NCBI GenBank assembly: GCA_030681645.1 | Contig: JAUXRX010000019.1 | Location: 91,410 to 155,409, forward strand | Direction of reading: 5' to 3' | DNA: 64,000 nucleotides | Source: Archangium sp. | GTDB lineage: Bacteria > Myxococcota > Myxococcia > Myxococcales > Myxococcaceae | Shown: in pieces, positions 41,549 to 50,439 of the stretch | How the letters are laid out: the number at the start of each line of letters is the position of its first letter | Position numbering within the stretch: position 1 is the first letter of the stretch | Notes under the pieces: model-generated | Databases searched by the model: none | The model's input: the letters and a program-made list of their open reading frames with translations, nothing else | What the model was told of the DNA's origin: nothing | Translations under genes and position numbers: made by a program

Positions 41549-43552
41549 ATGAGATGGGTGCTGGTGGTGGCTGCTCTGGGAGTCGCCTCATGCACCCCGA
41601 CAGCCCCCTGTGGGCCGTCGACGTGTCCCTTCGGCTGCTGCCTGGCAGGCGAATGCCTCGAGGGGAATCGCGACGACGCATGTGGCAGCCAGGGAGGCGA
41701 CTGCCAGACTTGCGCTTGCTCCCTGGGGCGATGTGCCAGCGCTCTCGCGGACGGTGGCGACGTCACTGACGCCGGGGCCGCTGACGCAGGGGTCGCTGAC
41801 GCCGGGGTCGCTGACGCAGGGGTCGCTGACGCAGGGGCCCTGGACGGCGGCTCCGATGGCGGTTCGTTCGACGGTGGGCGAGGAGACGGGGGTTCGGATG
41901 GCGGGCCTCCGAACACGTTCGCTCCGGTCTGCCGCGGTGGCTGGTGCTGGCAGGACGCCATTCCGCAGGGGAACGACCTGAGGGCGGTCTGGGTCTCTCC
42001 CGCTGGAACGGCCTGGGTGGTCGGCTTCCTCGGAACCGTGCTGCGGCTGGCCAACGGGCAGTGGAGCGAGCTGGATTCCGGCACCAGGACGCGTTTGCTC
42101 GGAATCTGGGGCACCTCGGATTCAGACGTCTGGGTCGTGGGGGTCGGTGGGGTGGTCAGGCGATGGAATGGCGCGACCTGGACCAGCATGGCGGCGCCGT
42201 CGGTCGATTCCCTCGTGAGTATCTGGGGCTCGTCACCGGGCGATGTCTGGGTTGTGGAATTCACGGGGGGGATGTTGCACTGGGATGGCGGTCTCTGGGT
42301 CCGCTTCGCCATGCCGGGTCCGTACACGAATGCAGTCTCGGGCACCGCGCCGGACGATGTCTGGGTTGCCGGTACTGCTGAAATGTTGCACTGGAACGGG
42401 ACCACCTGGGGAAGCGTCGCCTTGCCCAGCGGTGCCCGCCCCCAGAGCGTGTGGGCCCGTGCACGAAACGACGCCTGGGCCGTGGGCCAGGCCGGCCGCA
42501 TCTACCACTACGACGGCGCAACCTGGACCGCGACCCCGAGCGGGACCTTCGAGGACCTTCGCGGCACGTGGGGGGTGTCTGCCAATCGTGTCTACGCCGT
42601 GGGCGCACGCACGGTTCTCCAGTGGACCGGGACCTCGTGGTCGCCGGTCGCGCCAGCCACGAGCCTGTCCCTCTGGGGCCTGGGCGGAGGCCCGGCCGGG
42701 GTGTTCGCGGTCGGCGATCGGGGCGCCCTGATTCAGATCTCAGGCACGACCTGGTCGCCCGAGTTCCAGGCGACCGGCGTCTCTGCGGTGGCGCTGTGGG
42801 CGAACTCGCCCACCGACGTTTGGGCCGTGGGCGAGGCTGTCTTGCGGTGGAACGGCTTCAGCTGGCGCCGCACCACCGGCGCCCTGAACCTCACCTCGAT
42901 CTGGGCTGCCACGGCCAATGATGTCTGGACTGTCGGAGACAGCCCCTCGGCCTATCGCTGGAATGGCTCGGCCTGGGCCACGGTGACGACGCCGGCCAGC
43001 AGCAGGCTCAACGTCATCTGGGGCACGAGCCAGACTGACATCTGGGCCTTTGCCGTCATGGGTCAGGCGCTCCACTGGAATGGTGCGGCGTGGTCGGTCG
43101 TGGACAACCTGGGGACCGCCATCGAGGCCGCCTGGGGGAGCGCGCCGAATGACGTGTGGGCGGCCGCGGGAAACTGGTTCTTCCACTGGGACGGCGCGGC
43201 GTGGGCGCGCGTCGATGCCGGTGTTCCAGCGGGCGCGTCTACCCAGGGCCTGGGAGGTACCTCGTCAACGGACGTCTGGGCGGTGGGAAGCAGCGGACGC
43301 ATCAGCCATTGGGACGGCGGCTCCTGGGCTCCGGTCACGAGCAACACCACGGCGCTGCTCGGCGCGGTCTGGGCTCGAAGCCCGGTGGAGGCCTGGGCTG
43401 TGGGAACGTCAGGGACCATCGTGCACTGGGACGGCACCCGTTGGACCAGCGTCGACGCAGGGACTGAGTCAGGGCTCTTCGACGTGAAAGGCCTCCAGAC
43501 AGGTGAGGCCTGGATCGTCGGCGTCCCCGGAACGATCCTGGGCAGGCAATGA
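41549..43552 (+). CDS. Lipoprotein with Cys-rich front and W-G propeller repeats
   Basis: 667 residues: lipobox GVASC, a Cys-rich knot (CGPSTCPFGCC to CACSLGRC), and a low-complexity linker of GVADAG and DGGS repeats. Then come about twelve repeats of roughly 42 residues of the form (L/V)-x-x-(I/V)-W-G-x-x-x-x-D-V-W-x-V-G-x-x-G-x-x-x-x-W-x-G-x-x-W. Such repeats are expected to fold as a beta-propeller and occur in many myxobacterial surface proteins. No catalytic residues. The start at ATG 41549 gives the signal peptide. It faces the MCP gene divergently and converges with the six-gene operon. Confidence 0.75.
   Translation: MRWVLVVAALGVASCTPTAPCGPSTCPFGCCLAGECLEGNRDDACGSQGGDCQTCACSLGRCASALADGGDVTDAGAADAGVADAGVADAGVADAGALDGGSDGGSFDGGRGDGGSDGGPPNTFAPVCRGGWCWQDAIPQGNDLRAVWVSPAGTAWVVGFLGTVLRLANGQWSELDSGTRTRLLGIWGTSDSDVWVVGVGGVVRRWNGATWTSMAAPSVDSLVSIWGSSPGDVWVVEFTGGMLHWDGGLWVRFAMPGPYTNAVSGTAPDDVWVAGTAEMLHWNGTTWGSVALPSGARPQSVWARARNDAWAVGQAGRIYHYDGATWTATPSGTFEDLRGTWGVSANRVYAVGARTVLQWTGTSWSPVAPATSLSLWGLGGGPAGVFAVGDRGALIQISGTTWSPEFQATGVSAVALWANSPTDVWAVGEAVLRWNGFSWRRTTGALNLTSIWAATANDVWTVGDSPSAYRWNGSAWATVTTPASSRLNVIWGTSQTDIWAFAVMGQALHWNGAAWSVVDNLGTAIEAAWGSAPNDVWAAAGNWFFHWDGAAWARVDAGVPAGASTQGLGGTSSTDVWAVGSSGRISHWDGGSWAPVTSNTTALLGAVWARSPVEAWAVGTSGTIVHWDGTRWTSVDAGTESGLFDVKGLQTGEAWIVGVPGTILGRQ
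41765..41841 (+). repeat. 15-bp tandem repeat in the linker
   Basis: About five near-identical units of GCTGACGCAGGGGTC encode the VADAG linker repeats. The unit keeps the reading frame and may vary in number between strains. Confidence 0.85.
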
Positions 43553-43578
43553 CCCCTCGACTCCGCTCGGGGTGAACG
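43553..43578 (+). repeat. 26-bp dispersed element, single copy
   Basis: It begins CCCTCGACTCCGCTCGGGG and ends TGAACGG. It follows directly after the stop of the W-G repeat gene, between two convergent genes. Same family as the arms at 45547, 45600, 48642 and 48703 and the copy at 60422. Confidence 0.8.
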
Positions 43579-43601
43579 GTTCGGGGCTCCTCGACGTCAG
43601 C

Positions 43602-45599
43602 TCACCGGGGCTGGAGCGAGTACCACGGCACGCCCGCCTGCGGTCCGTCGGGCGCGCACTGCAGGCCCCCGCCGCTGCGCACGCCGTAGCGCGTGGTGGC
43701 CTGCATCGCGTTCACCTGCACGCCCGCGTCACTGCCGCGCATCGGCCAGACGACGTCTGCGGCGTGCACCAGGTGACACGGTGCGCCCAGCGAGAGCGGC
43801 ACGGTGAGCGCAGGCGTCGCGCTGCCGCGCAGGAACACGCGCACCACCGGGGCCACGGGAGACAGACAGCGGCCTGCCCCGAGCGCCGGAGCGCCGGACG
43901 GCGCCGAGCTCGCCACGCACACGGTGCCGTTCGCGCAGCCACACGACTCACCATCGAGGCAGCCCGCGCCTCCGTCGACGACGCAGCTCACCACGCCTGC
44001 ATCGGTGCGCCCGTCGCGAAAGCCGTGCACGAACACGCGGTAGGTGCACGGCCCCGAGGCGCAGGCCTCGTCGGCTTCGGGTCCGTTGAGCGAGATGTTC
44101 TCGAGCAGCGCCCCGCCGCCGGTGTCGTCGAAGTTGAGCTTCGGGTCGTCGAACGAGCCCGGCGCGCCCCAGTCGAAGTCGCCGCCGTCAGCCCGGCTCG
44201 TGGCCGCGTAGCCGTTGAGGTCGCCCGAGCGCAGCCCTCCGTCGGCCACCACGAACGGCGCGAACGGGCTCGCCCCCGGCCGCACCAGGTGGAGGTCGAC
44301 GTCGACGCCGCTGCTCCCCGTCCAGTCGAGCTGCACCACCAGGTCGTTCTTCACCGCCACCTCGAAGGTGACCGTGGTGGTGCCCACGTTGCCCTGGCTG
44401 TCGGTGACCGACAGCTCCGCCGTGTAGAGGCCGGTCGCCGAGGGCCGCAGCGTCGCGCGGGGCGTGTTCGCGTTGCTCAAGGTGGGCGCCACTGCACCGG
44501 GCGGCAGCGTGGTGAGGCTCCACGCCCAGGTGAGGCCGAGCCGGCCGTCTTCAGGGTCGCTGGTGCAGTCTGTCTCGCTCGCGCTGGAGAGCGCCGAGAG
44601 GACCACCTCCGCGCGGGGGGGCACGTCGCGCGTCGCGCGCAGGTCGACGCCGCCGTCGGCGCTGAGCACCTCGGCCCACGCCGCGGCCGTGTCGTAGTCG
44701 CGCGGCGCCGCGCCGATGGGGCTCACCCGCGCCACGTTCGCGCACACCTGCGGAGGGAAGTTGGGCCGCAGGTTGCCGGTGAGCGGAATGAGCGTGAGCA
44801 GCGACGCCGGGTCGTCGGTGGCCAGGCGCACCCCGCCCGCGTACGCCTGCTGCGCGTCGCTGGTGGGGCGGAACTGCACCGGCACCGAGGCCTCCTGCAT
44901 CGGCGCGAGCACCAGCCCTCCGTCGGGGAGCGCCGCGTTGCCCACGAAGCTGAAGGCCGCGCGATCCACGCCCTCGAGCGAGAGCCCCGTCACCACCAGC
45001 GGCACCTCGCCGGTCGAGCGCAGGCGCAGCACCGGCAGCGTGGCCGGGTCGATGGGGCGCAGCCGCACGAAAGGCTCGGCCGCGAAGTCGATGCGCGGCG
45101 GGGCGCTGGCCACCGTGGCCTCACACTGCACCGCGGCCTCGCAGCCGACCTCGAGGGAGAAGCGGGGGAAGGCGCCACGGCCCCGCAGCGTCACCCGCAC
45201 CTCGGGCGCCCGCTCGTCGTCGCTCTTGATGACCAGCGTGCCCTCGACGTCACCTTCGGCCAGCGGGTTGAAGGAGAGCCCGAGCGACTCGCTGCTCAGG
45301 CCGGCCACCGAGGCAGGCGGGGCGTCGAGCTGGAAGGCGGCGTCTCCTTCCAGCGTCACCGCGGTGAGCTGCACGTCGGCGCCGTTGGCCGCGCTCACCA
45401 CCAGCGGGTGCAGGGCCTGCGTGCCCACGCGCACCGGGCCGAAGTCGACGCTGAGCTCCTCGATGGAGAGGGTGGGCGCGACCTTCTGCACCTTGTTTTC
45501 CCGGCAGCCAGCCAGCGCCAGCAGCAACGCCAGTCCTGCGAACGCTCCGTTCAGCCCGCGCGGAGTCGAGGGCCGCGCGCCAATCGATCGGAGTTCCAT
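43602..45599 (-). CDS. Lipoprotein with ASH-type and PKD-like domains
   Basis: 665 residues. The N-terminus reads ELRSIGARPSTPRGLNG, followed by a hydrophobic core and lipobox LALAGC. The PSTPRGLNG part comes from a dispersed repeat element. The mature protein has two ASH/HYDIN-like domains (VDFGPVRVGTQALHPLVV), a PKD-like domain near 310-410, and a C-terminal jelly-roll-like region with VQLDWTGSSGVDVDLHLVRP, plus paired cysteines (CTYRVFVHGF, GESCGCANG). It is the last gene of the six-gene operon. The start codon is the first triplet of the loop of a long inverted repeat (45547-45625), so its translation may be gated by that hairpin. Confidence 0.7.
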   Translation of the reverse strand: MELRSIGARPSTPRGLNGAFAGLALLLALAGCRENKVQKVAPTLSIEELSVDFGPVRVGTQALHPLVVSAANGADVQLTAVTLEGDAAFQLDAPPASVAGLSSESLGLSFNPLAEGDVEGTLVIKSDDERAPEVRVTLRGRGAFPRFSLEVGCEAAVQCEATVASAPPRIDFAAEPFVRLRPIDPATLPVLRLRSTGEVPLVVTGLSLEGVDRAAFSFVGNAALPDGGLVLAPMQEASVPVQFRPTSDAQQAYAGGVRLATDDPASLLTLIPLTGNLRPNFPPQVCANVARVSPIGAAPRDYDTAAAWAEVLSADGGVDLRATRDVPPRAEVVLSALSSASETDCTSDPEDGRLGLTWAWSLTTLPPGAVAPTLSNANTPRATLRPSATGLYTAELSVTDSQGNVGTTTVTFEVAVKNDLVVQLDWTGSSGVDVDLHLVRPGASPFAPFVVADGGLRSGDLNGYAATSRADGGDFDWGAPGSFDDPKLNFDDTGGGALLENISLNGPEADEACASGPCTYRVFVHGFRDGRTDAGVVSCVVDGGAGCLDGESCGCANGTVCVASSAPSGAPALGAGRCLSPVAPVVRVFLRGSATPALTVPLSLGAPCHLVHAADVVWPMRGSDAGVQVNAMQATTRYGVRSGGGLQCAPDGPQAGVPWYSLQPR

Positions 45600-45625
45600 C
45601 CCTCGACTCCGCTCGGGATGAACGG
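45547..45625 (-). promoter_or_regulatory. Inverted repeat enclosing the start codon of the ASH lipoprotein gene
   Basis: Two 26-bp arms (45547-45572 and 45600-45625) are complementary at 24 of 26 positions with a 27-base loop. In the mRNA the first arm lies upstream of the ATG at 45599 and contains the GGAG most likely used as ribosome binding site. The loop begins with the ATG, and the second arm is translated as part of the signal peptide. The stem would hide the ribosome binding site. Confidence 0.65.
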
Positions 45626-45643
45626 TCCGGGTTCCGTCTCTTG

Positions 45644-48600
45644 TCATTTCTGTTCCAGCAAGGCAGGCACCGGGGCGAACACGCACCCGCGCATCGTAGT
45701 CAGTTCTCCGGTGTTCAGCTTGAGCGACACCGGCTCACAGGTGGTCCCGTTGGGGCAGCTCGCGTCGTTGCAGCAGACGTCGACGCAGATGTTCCGGTTC
45801 TTCTCGCACAGGCCGCTCCGGCACTCGGAGTTCGCCGTGCACGCCGCGCCCGACACGCGCACCGCCGCCGAGAGCACGCACGCCGGCAGCACCGAGACGA
45901 TGGCCGAGGTGCCGCTGGTGTAGCCGGTGGTCGTCTTCGGCCCGGCGATGGTGCACGACGCGCCCGCCGCGCAGTCGGCGTTCGCGCAGCACGGCTCGAC
46001 GCAGCGGCCGCCGAAGCAGGCGTCGGTGCCGGCGCGGCACTCCGAGCCGGTGCACGTCTGGCCGGTGGTCTTGGTGGCGGTGATGAGCGAGTCGAGGCGG
46101 CAGGCCGACCAGAAGTAGTTGCCGATGACGAAGGGCCCACTGGTGAGCGGGTCCTTGCGCACGGTGCAGGTGGTGGTGCCGCTGCAGCCGCTCTCGTGCG
46201 TGCACTTGTCGGTGCAGTAGCGCTGCGTCCCGTCGAGCACGCAGTCGCCGCTGCGGCACTCGCTCGACGCGGTGCACGCCTGGCCGGTGGTCTTGAGGCC
46301 CACCGTCAGCACCGAGCAGAGGTGCAGGTTCGCCGAGTCGATGAGGTTGCGGAAGCAGCCTTCGTTCGCCTGGCAGCTGTCGTTGAGGCCCGTGCCCGTC
46401 GTCTGGTTGCAGAACGAGCCGCAGGTGAGCTCGCCGGTGGACACGTTCGAGGTGCAGATGAGGTCGGGCCGGCACTGGTCGGTGCCCGCCGTCCAGCGGT
46501 ACCAGGTGTTGCCCTGCTTGTAGCCGCAGCGCTCCGACACCCCGCAGTTGTCGAGGGTGTTGCGGTTGCAGTCGTTGTCCTTGCCGTCGCACACCTCGGC
46601 GCGGTTGGGCGAGATGGTGGCGTCGTTGTCGTTGCAGTCGCCCGCGCACTGGGTGACCCCGTCGCCGTCGCGGTCCGTGGTGGTGCAGGCGCACGTCTCG
46701 TCGGGGTAGCCGTTGCAGTTGTCGTCGACGCCGTTGGCCACGGTGGGCGTGGCGGCGTTCCCGCAGTCCGCGGTCTTCAAGGGGAAGACGAAGGCGTTGA
46801 GGTCGTTGCAGTCGCGCCGCAGCGGGTCGACGCCGCCGGTGACCACGGTGCCGCAGGTGGTGAAGCCGTCGTTGTCCACGTCGAAGCCCTCGTCGCGCAG
46901 CGTGTCGCAGTCGTCGTCCTTGCCGTTGCAGGTCTCCATCGCGCCCGGGCGGATGGTGCCGTCGCCGTCGTTGCAGTCCACGCATTCGTTGGCGCCGTCG
47001 AAGTCGCGGTCGATCATCGCGCTGCAGCCGCAGGCCATCGGGTCATCGACCGTGCCGTTGCAGTTCTCGTCGAGCCCGTTGCCGCACACCTCGGCGAGGG
47101 GCATCACCGTCTGCTGGCAGTTCACCGCGCCCGCCGTGCAGCGGGACATGCCGGTGGCGCAGAGCCCGGCGAGGCCGGTGGCGCAGGCCTGGCCCTGCTG
47201 GGGGAAGGTCTCGTCGGTCTGGCCGTCGCAGTCGTCGTCGAGGGCGTTGCACACCTCGGTCGAGCCGGTGCCGGGCATGCAGGTCTGCGTCACCCCTCCC
47301 GCGCACGCGGCCACCGACGCGGCGCAGGCGCCCACGCCGCAGGTGAGCGTGCCCAGCAGCTCGTCGGTCTGGCCGTCGCAGTCGTCGTCGAGGCCGTTGC
47401 AGGTCTCGGTGCCCGCGGTGCCGGGTGTACAGGTCTGCGCGGTGCCGCCCTGGCAATTCTGGACGGTCCTCACGCAGGCGCCCACGCCGCACATCGTCTG
47501 GCCCAGGCCCTCGTCCGTCAGGCCGTTGCAGTCGTCGTCCAGGCTGTTGCAGCTCTCGGGGCTGCCCACGTTCTGCCCGGTGCAGGCGCCCCACGCTCCG
47601 GCCCCGCACGACTGGGTGCCCGCGCGGCACACCCCCACGCCCTGCGTGCCGGGGGAGCCGGTGTAGCAGCTCTGCATCTGCCCCGTGGTGCACGCGCACG
47701 TCTCGTCGATGAGCCCGTCGCAGTCGTCGTCGACCATGTTGCACGCCTCGGTCTGCGGCAGGCCCGGGGTGCAGGTGGTGAGCGTGCCGTTGGTGCAGGC
47801 GTTCACCACGCGGCCGCACTGGCCCACGCCGCAGCTCGTCTGGCCCAGGCCTTCGTCGGCCGTGCCGTCGCAGTCGTCGTCGAGGCCGTTGCAGGTCTCG
47901 GCCGCCGCGGTGCCCGGGGTACACAGCTGGGGGGTGCCGTTGGTGCACGCCGGCACCGAGCGCGCGCAGGCGCCCACGCCGCACACGAGGTTGGCCAGCG
48001 CGTCGTCGCTGGTGCCGTTGCAGTCGTTGTCGCGGCCGTCGCACACCTCGGCGGAAGAAGGCCCGGGGGTGCAGGTGAGGCTCACGCCGCCCACGCAGGT
48101 GTCGATGGTGCGGGCGCAGTCACCCACGCCGCAGGACTGGGTGGTGAAGCCGTCGTCGACCTGCCCGTCGCAGTCGTCGTCGAGCCCGTTGCAGAGCTCG
48201 GTGACCGCGTCGACCGAGCCCACGCACGCGCCGAACTGCGGCACGCCGCCGATGGCCACGCAGGTCTGCACGCCCAGGCGGCACTCGCCCAGCTTCGAGC
48301 TGCCGCAGGTCTGGGTCTCGCCCTCGAGGCAATCGCCCACCACGCCGCTGTCGACCGGCTCGTTGCCGGCGTCGGGCTGCTCGGGCACGCACACGCCCGC
48401 GCTGCGCAGGCAGCGCTCGCCCACCGGGCACTGGTCATCGGTGGTGCAGCCCGTCGCTCCGTCGAGCCCGGTGTTCACCGGCAGCTGGCAGCGGCCCTCG
48501 GCGCAGACCTCGCCGAGCGCGCAGTCGGCTTCGACCGCGCACTCGGGGGTGAGGTTGATGCCCCCGTCTTCCAGCTGCGCCGGCGGTGGCCTGCAGCTGC

Positions 48601-48697
48601 ACGCAGGCAACAGCCCGAGCAGGGCGCAGAGCAGCACCGCCCCGTTCACCCCGAGCGGAGTCGAGGGGCGTGCTGACGCTGGTGTGAAACTGTTCAT
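45644..48697 (-). CDS. MopE-like Cys/Asp repeat lipoprotein
   Basis: 1017 residues. The N-terminus NSFTPASARPSTPLGVNG leads to a hydrophobic core and lipobox LLPACSC. About eleven repeats of the type E-x-C-N-G-x-D-D-D-C-D-G-x-x-D-E follow (about residues 130-650), the pattern of the putative metal-binding MopE motif (copper protein of methanotrophs and myxobacterial relatives). These alternate with Cys-rich G-V-G-x-C blocks. The C-terminal 350 residues are EGF-like Cys-rich modules (ACTASSECRSGDCV). A calcium- or copper-binding surface protein is likely; electron transfer is only a guess. It follows the Cys-rich lipoprotein gene by 52 bases, and its start codon lies in the loop of an inverted repeat. 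Confidence 0.8.
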   Translation of the reverse strand: MNSFTPASARPSTPLGVNGAVLLCALLGLLPACSCRPPPAQLEDGGINLTPECAVEADCALGEVCAEGRCQLPVNTGLDGATGCTTDDQCPVGERCLRSAGVCVPEQPDAGNEPVDSGVVGDCLEGETQTCGSSKLGECRLGVQTCVAIGGVPQFGACVGSVDAVTELCNGLDDDCDGQVDDGFTTQSCGVGDCARTIDTCVGGVSLTCTPGPSSAEVCDGRDNDCNGTSDDALANLVCGVGACARSVPACTNGTPQLCTPGTAAAETCNGLDDDCDGTADEGLGQTSCGVGQCGRVVNACTNGTLTTCTPGLPQTEACNMVDDDCDGLIDETCACTTGQMQSCYTGSPGTQGVGVCRAGTQSCGAGAWGACTGQNVGSPESCNSLDDDCNGLTDEGLGQTMCGVGACVRTVQNCQGGTAQTCTPGTAGTETCNGLDDDCDGQTDELLGTLTCGVGACAASVAACAGGVTQTCMPGTGSTEVCNALDDDCDGQTDETFPQQGQACATGLAGLCATGMSRCTAGAVNCQQTVMPLAEVCGNGLDENCNGTVDDPMACGCSAMIDRDFDGANECVDCNDGDGTIRPGAMETCNGKDDDCDTLRDEGFDVDNDGFTTCGTVVTGGVDPLRRDCNDLNAFVFPLKTADCGNAATPTVANGVDDNCNGYPDETCACTTTDRDGDGVTQCAGDCNDNDATISPNRAEVCDGKDNDCNRNTLDNCGVSERCGYKQGNTWYRWTAGTDQCRPDLICTSNVSTGELTCGSFCNQTTGTGLNDSCQANEGCFRNLIDSANLHLCSVLTVGLKTTGQACTASSECRSGDCVLDGTQRYCTDKCTHESGCSGTTTCTVRKDPLTSGPFVIGNYFWSACRLDSLITATKTTGQTCTGSECRAGTDACFGGRCVEPCCANADCAAGASCTIAGPKTTTGYTSGTSAIVSVLPACVLSAAVRVSGAACTANSECRSGLCEKNRNICVDVCCNDASCPNGTTCEPVSLKLNTGELTTMRGCVFAPVPALLEQK

Positions 48698-48728
48698 GGG
48701 TTCCCTCGACTCCGCTCGGGATGAACGG
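48642..48728 (-). promoter_or_regulatory. Inverted repeat enclosing the start codon of the MopE-like gene
   Basis: Arms 48642-48667 and 48703-48728 are complementary at 25 of 26 positions, with a 35-base loop that contains the ATG at 48697. The upstream arm ends GAGGG, five bases before the start codon, and would serve as ribosome binding site when the stem is open. The downstream arm encodes PSTPLGVNG of the signal peptide. The layout is the same as at 45547-45625. Confidence 0.7.
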
Positions 48729-48749
48729 GAGCGGTTGCCTGTCGCTTGT

Positions 48750-50426
48750 TCAGTTGATCTGCACGGTGCAGGTGCAGGCGCCGGTCGCGCCGCAGGTCTG
48801 CAGGCTCGCGTTGAGGCACGAGAGCCCGCTGCAGCACGAGGTGCCACCCATCGAGCAGGTCTGGCCCGAGCCGACGCACTGCGCGCCCTGGCAGGTGCCG
48901 AACTCCGCGCCTGCCGCGATGACGCAGGTCGAGCCGCTGCAGCAGTCGGACGACGCGGTGCAGATGGCGCCGATGCCCTGGCACACCACCGGCGTGCCAC
49001 ACACGCCCGCGGTGCAGATCTGCGAGCAGCAATCAGCCGAGAACGCGCAGCCCAGGCCGTTCGCGCGGCACAGCCCGCCGCCGTCGCTGACGCCTGCGTC
49101 CACCGCGCCGCCGTCGGGCAGGGTGCCCGCGTCGCCGGGGCCTTCCTCGAACGGCCGGCACACGCCGCCCAGGCACAGCGCCCCGCCGCAGCAGTTCGCG
49201 TCCATGGCGCAGGTGCCGCCCAGCGGCGTGCAGCTCGGCGTCTGGCAGCGGAGCACGCCGCCGTCTCCGGGCAGGCAGAGCGCGTCGCTGCAGCACTGGT
49301 CGCGGAACTGGCACACGTCGCCCATCGCGATGCAGCAGCCGGGGTCGCCGGTGTAGCCCGTGGGGCACGAGCCTGAGCTCCCGCCGTAGCAGCGCGGGAT
49401 GCCGGACGAGTCGAGCTTGCAGACCTCCTTCATGCCGTTGCAGCAGTTCTGCGAGGCGTTGATCATCACCGAGCCGCCATCGGGCAGCTTCGCCAGGCCG
49501 CAGATGTTGCCCACGCCGTTGCACGACTGGCCGTTGTCACAGCGCCCGTCTGCGCACTGCACCGTGCCGTTGGGGTTGACCCCGCCGCCGCAGCACGCGT
49601 CGTCGCCGCTGCACGAGGTGCCGGTGAGCCGGCAGCCACCCGCGGGCAGGCACACCGTCGCTCCTGAGCCCGGGTCGAAGCAGGTGCGCGAGCAGCAGTT
49701 GCTGCCGCCGGCGCAGGGGTTGCCTTCCTGCGTGCAGCCGCCACCGCCACCGCCGGTGATGTCCTCGCAGAAGCCCACGCCGCCGTCGTCGACGCTGCAG
49801 GCGCGGCCGCAGCACTCCGCGTCGCTGCCGCAGCGATCTCCGTTGGGCTGGCAGTAGTACGCCTTGGCGCACACGCCCGAGCGGCAGAGGCTCGAGCAGC
49901 AGTTCCCGCCAATGCCGCCGTCAACCGCGGTGCCGCAGCTGTCGCCGAGCACCTTGCACTGGCCGCCGCCGGTGATGGCCGCGCAGGTGTTGGCGTTGCA
50001 CACGCCGGTGCAGCACTCGTCGGGCGCCTGGCACGCCTGGCCGGTGGCCACGCACGCGGCCGTCGCGCACTGGCCCGAGACGCAGTTGTTGTTGCAGCAG
50101 TCGGTGTCGAGCGTGCAGGCGCCGCCGGGGTCGCGGCAGAACGTCGAGCTGGTGCACACCGCGCCCGCGCACTGGCCCGAGCAGCAGGGCTCGGTGGTGC
50201 TGCAGGGGTCGCCCGCGGCCACGCACATGCCCGCGTCCGGGAGCTGGCCGTTGCCGCCGCCGGTGCCCGTGCCGCCGCCCATGCCCGTGCCTCCACCGAC
50301 GCCGCCACCGGCAGCGCCGCCGGTGCCGCCGTCATCTCCGCCGTCCGAGCTCGGGTTGGGGTTGGGACACTGACAGCCGCCGATGACCATCACGGCACAC
50401 GACGCGAGCAGGAGTTGTTTGAACAT
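48750..50426 (-). CDS. Cys-rich repeat lipoprotein
   Basis: 558 residues: signal peptide with lipobox VIGGC, a Gly/Thr linker (GGGTGMGGGTGTGGG), then about a dozen repeats of 35-45 residues with the pattern C-x-x-x-G-x-x-C-x-x-x-x-x-CC-x-x-x-C-x-x-G-x-C. This resembles small disulfide knots of the granulin or toxin type. Cys pairs throughout imply an oxidising, extracellular location. Fourth gene of the six-gene operon, 13 bases after the cytochrome-like gene. The function is unknown; together with its neighbours it suggests a disulfide-rich surface assembly. Confidence 0.7.
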   Translation of the reverse strand: MFKQLLLASCAVMVIGGCQCPNPNPSSDGGDDGGTGGAAGGGVGGGTGMGGGTGTGGGNGQLPDAGMCVAAGDPCSTTEPCCSGQCAGAVCTSSTFCRDPGGACTLDTDCCNNNCVSGQCATAACVATGQACQAPDECCTGVCNANTCAAITGGGQCKVLGDSCGTAVDGGIGGNCCSSLCRSGVCAKAYYCQPNGDRCGSDAECCGRACSVDDGGVGFCEDITGGGGGGCTQEGNPCAGGSNCCSRTCFDPGSGATVCLPAGGCRLTGTSCSGDDACCGGGVNPNGTVQCADGRCDNGQSCNGVGNICGLAKLPDGGSVMINASQNCCNGMKEVCKLDSSGIPRCYGGSSGSCPTGYTGDPGCCIAMGDVCQFRDQCCSDALCLPGDGGVLRCQTPSCTPLGGTCAMDANCCGGALCLGGVCRPFEEGPGDAGTLPDGGAVDAGVSDGGGLCRANGLGCAFSADCCSQICTAGVCGTPVVCQGIGAICTASSDCCSGSTCVIAAGAEFGTCQGAQCVGSGQTCSMGGTSCCSGLSCLNASLQTCGATGACTCTVQIN

Positions 50427-50439
50427 GGCGAGACCTCGT

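Noticed and set aside
45641..48676. Open frame of 1011 codons on the plus strand
   Set aside because: Antisense shadow of the MopE-like gene; no start signal and extreme Ala/Val/Arg composition.
48698..49000. N-terminal extension of the MopE-like gene
   Set aside because: It is Ala/Arg-rich antisense-type sequence from the neighbouring gene's frame; the ATG at 48697 gives a lipoprotein signal.
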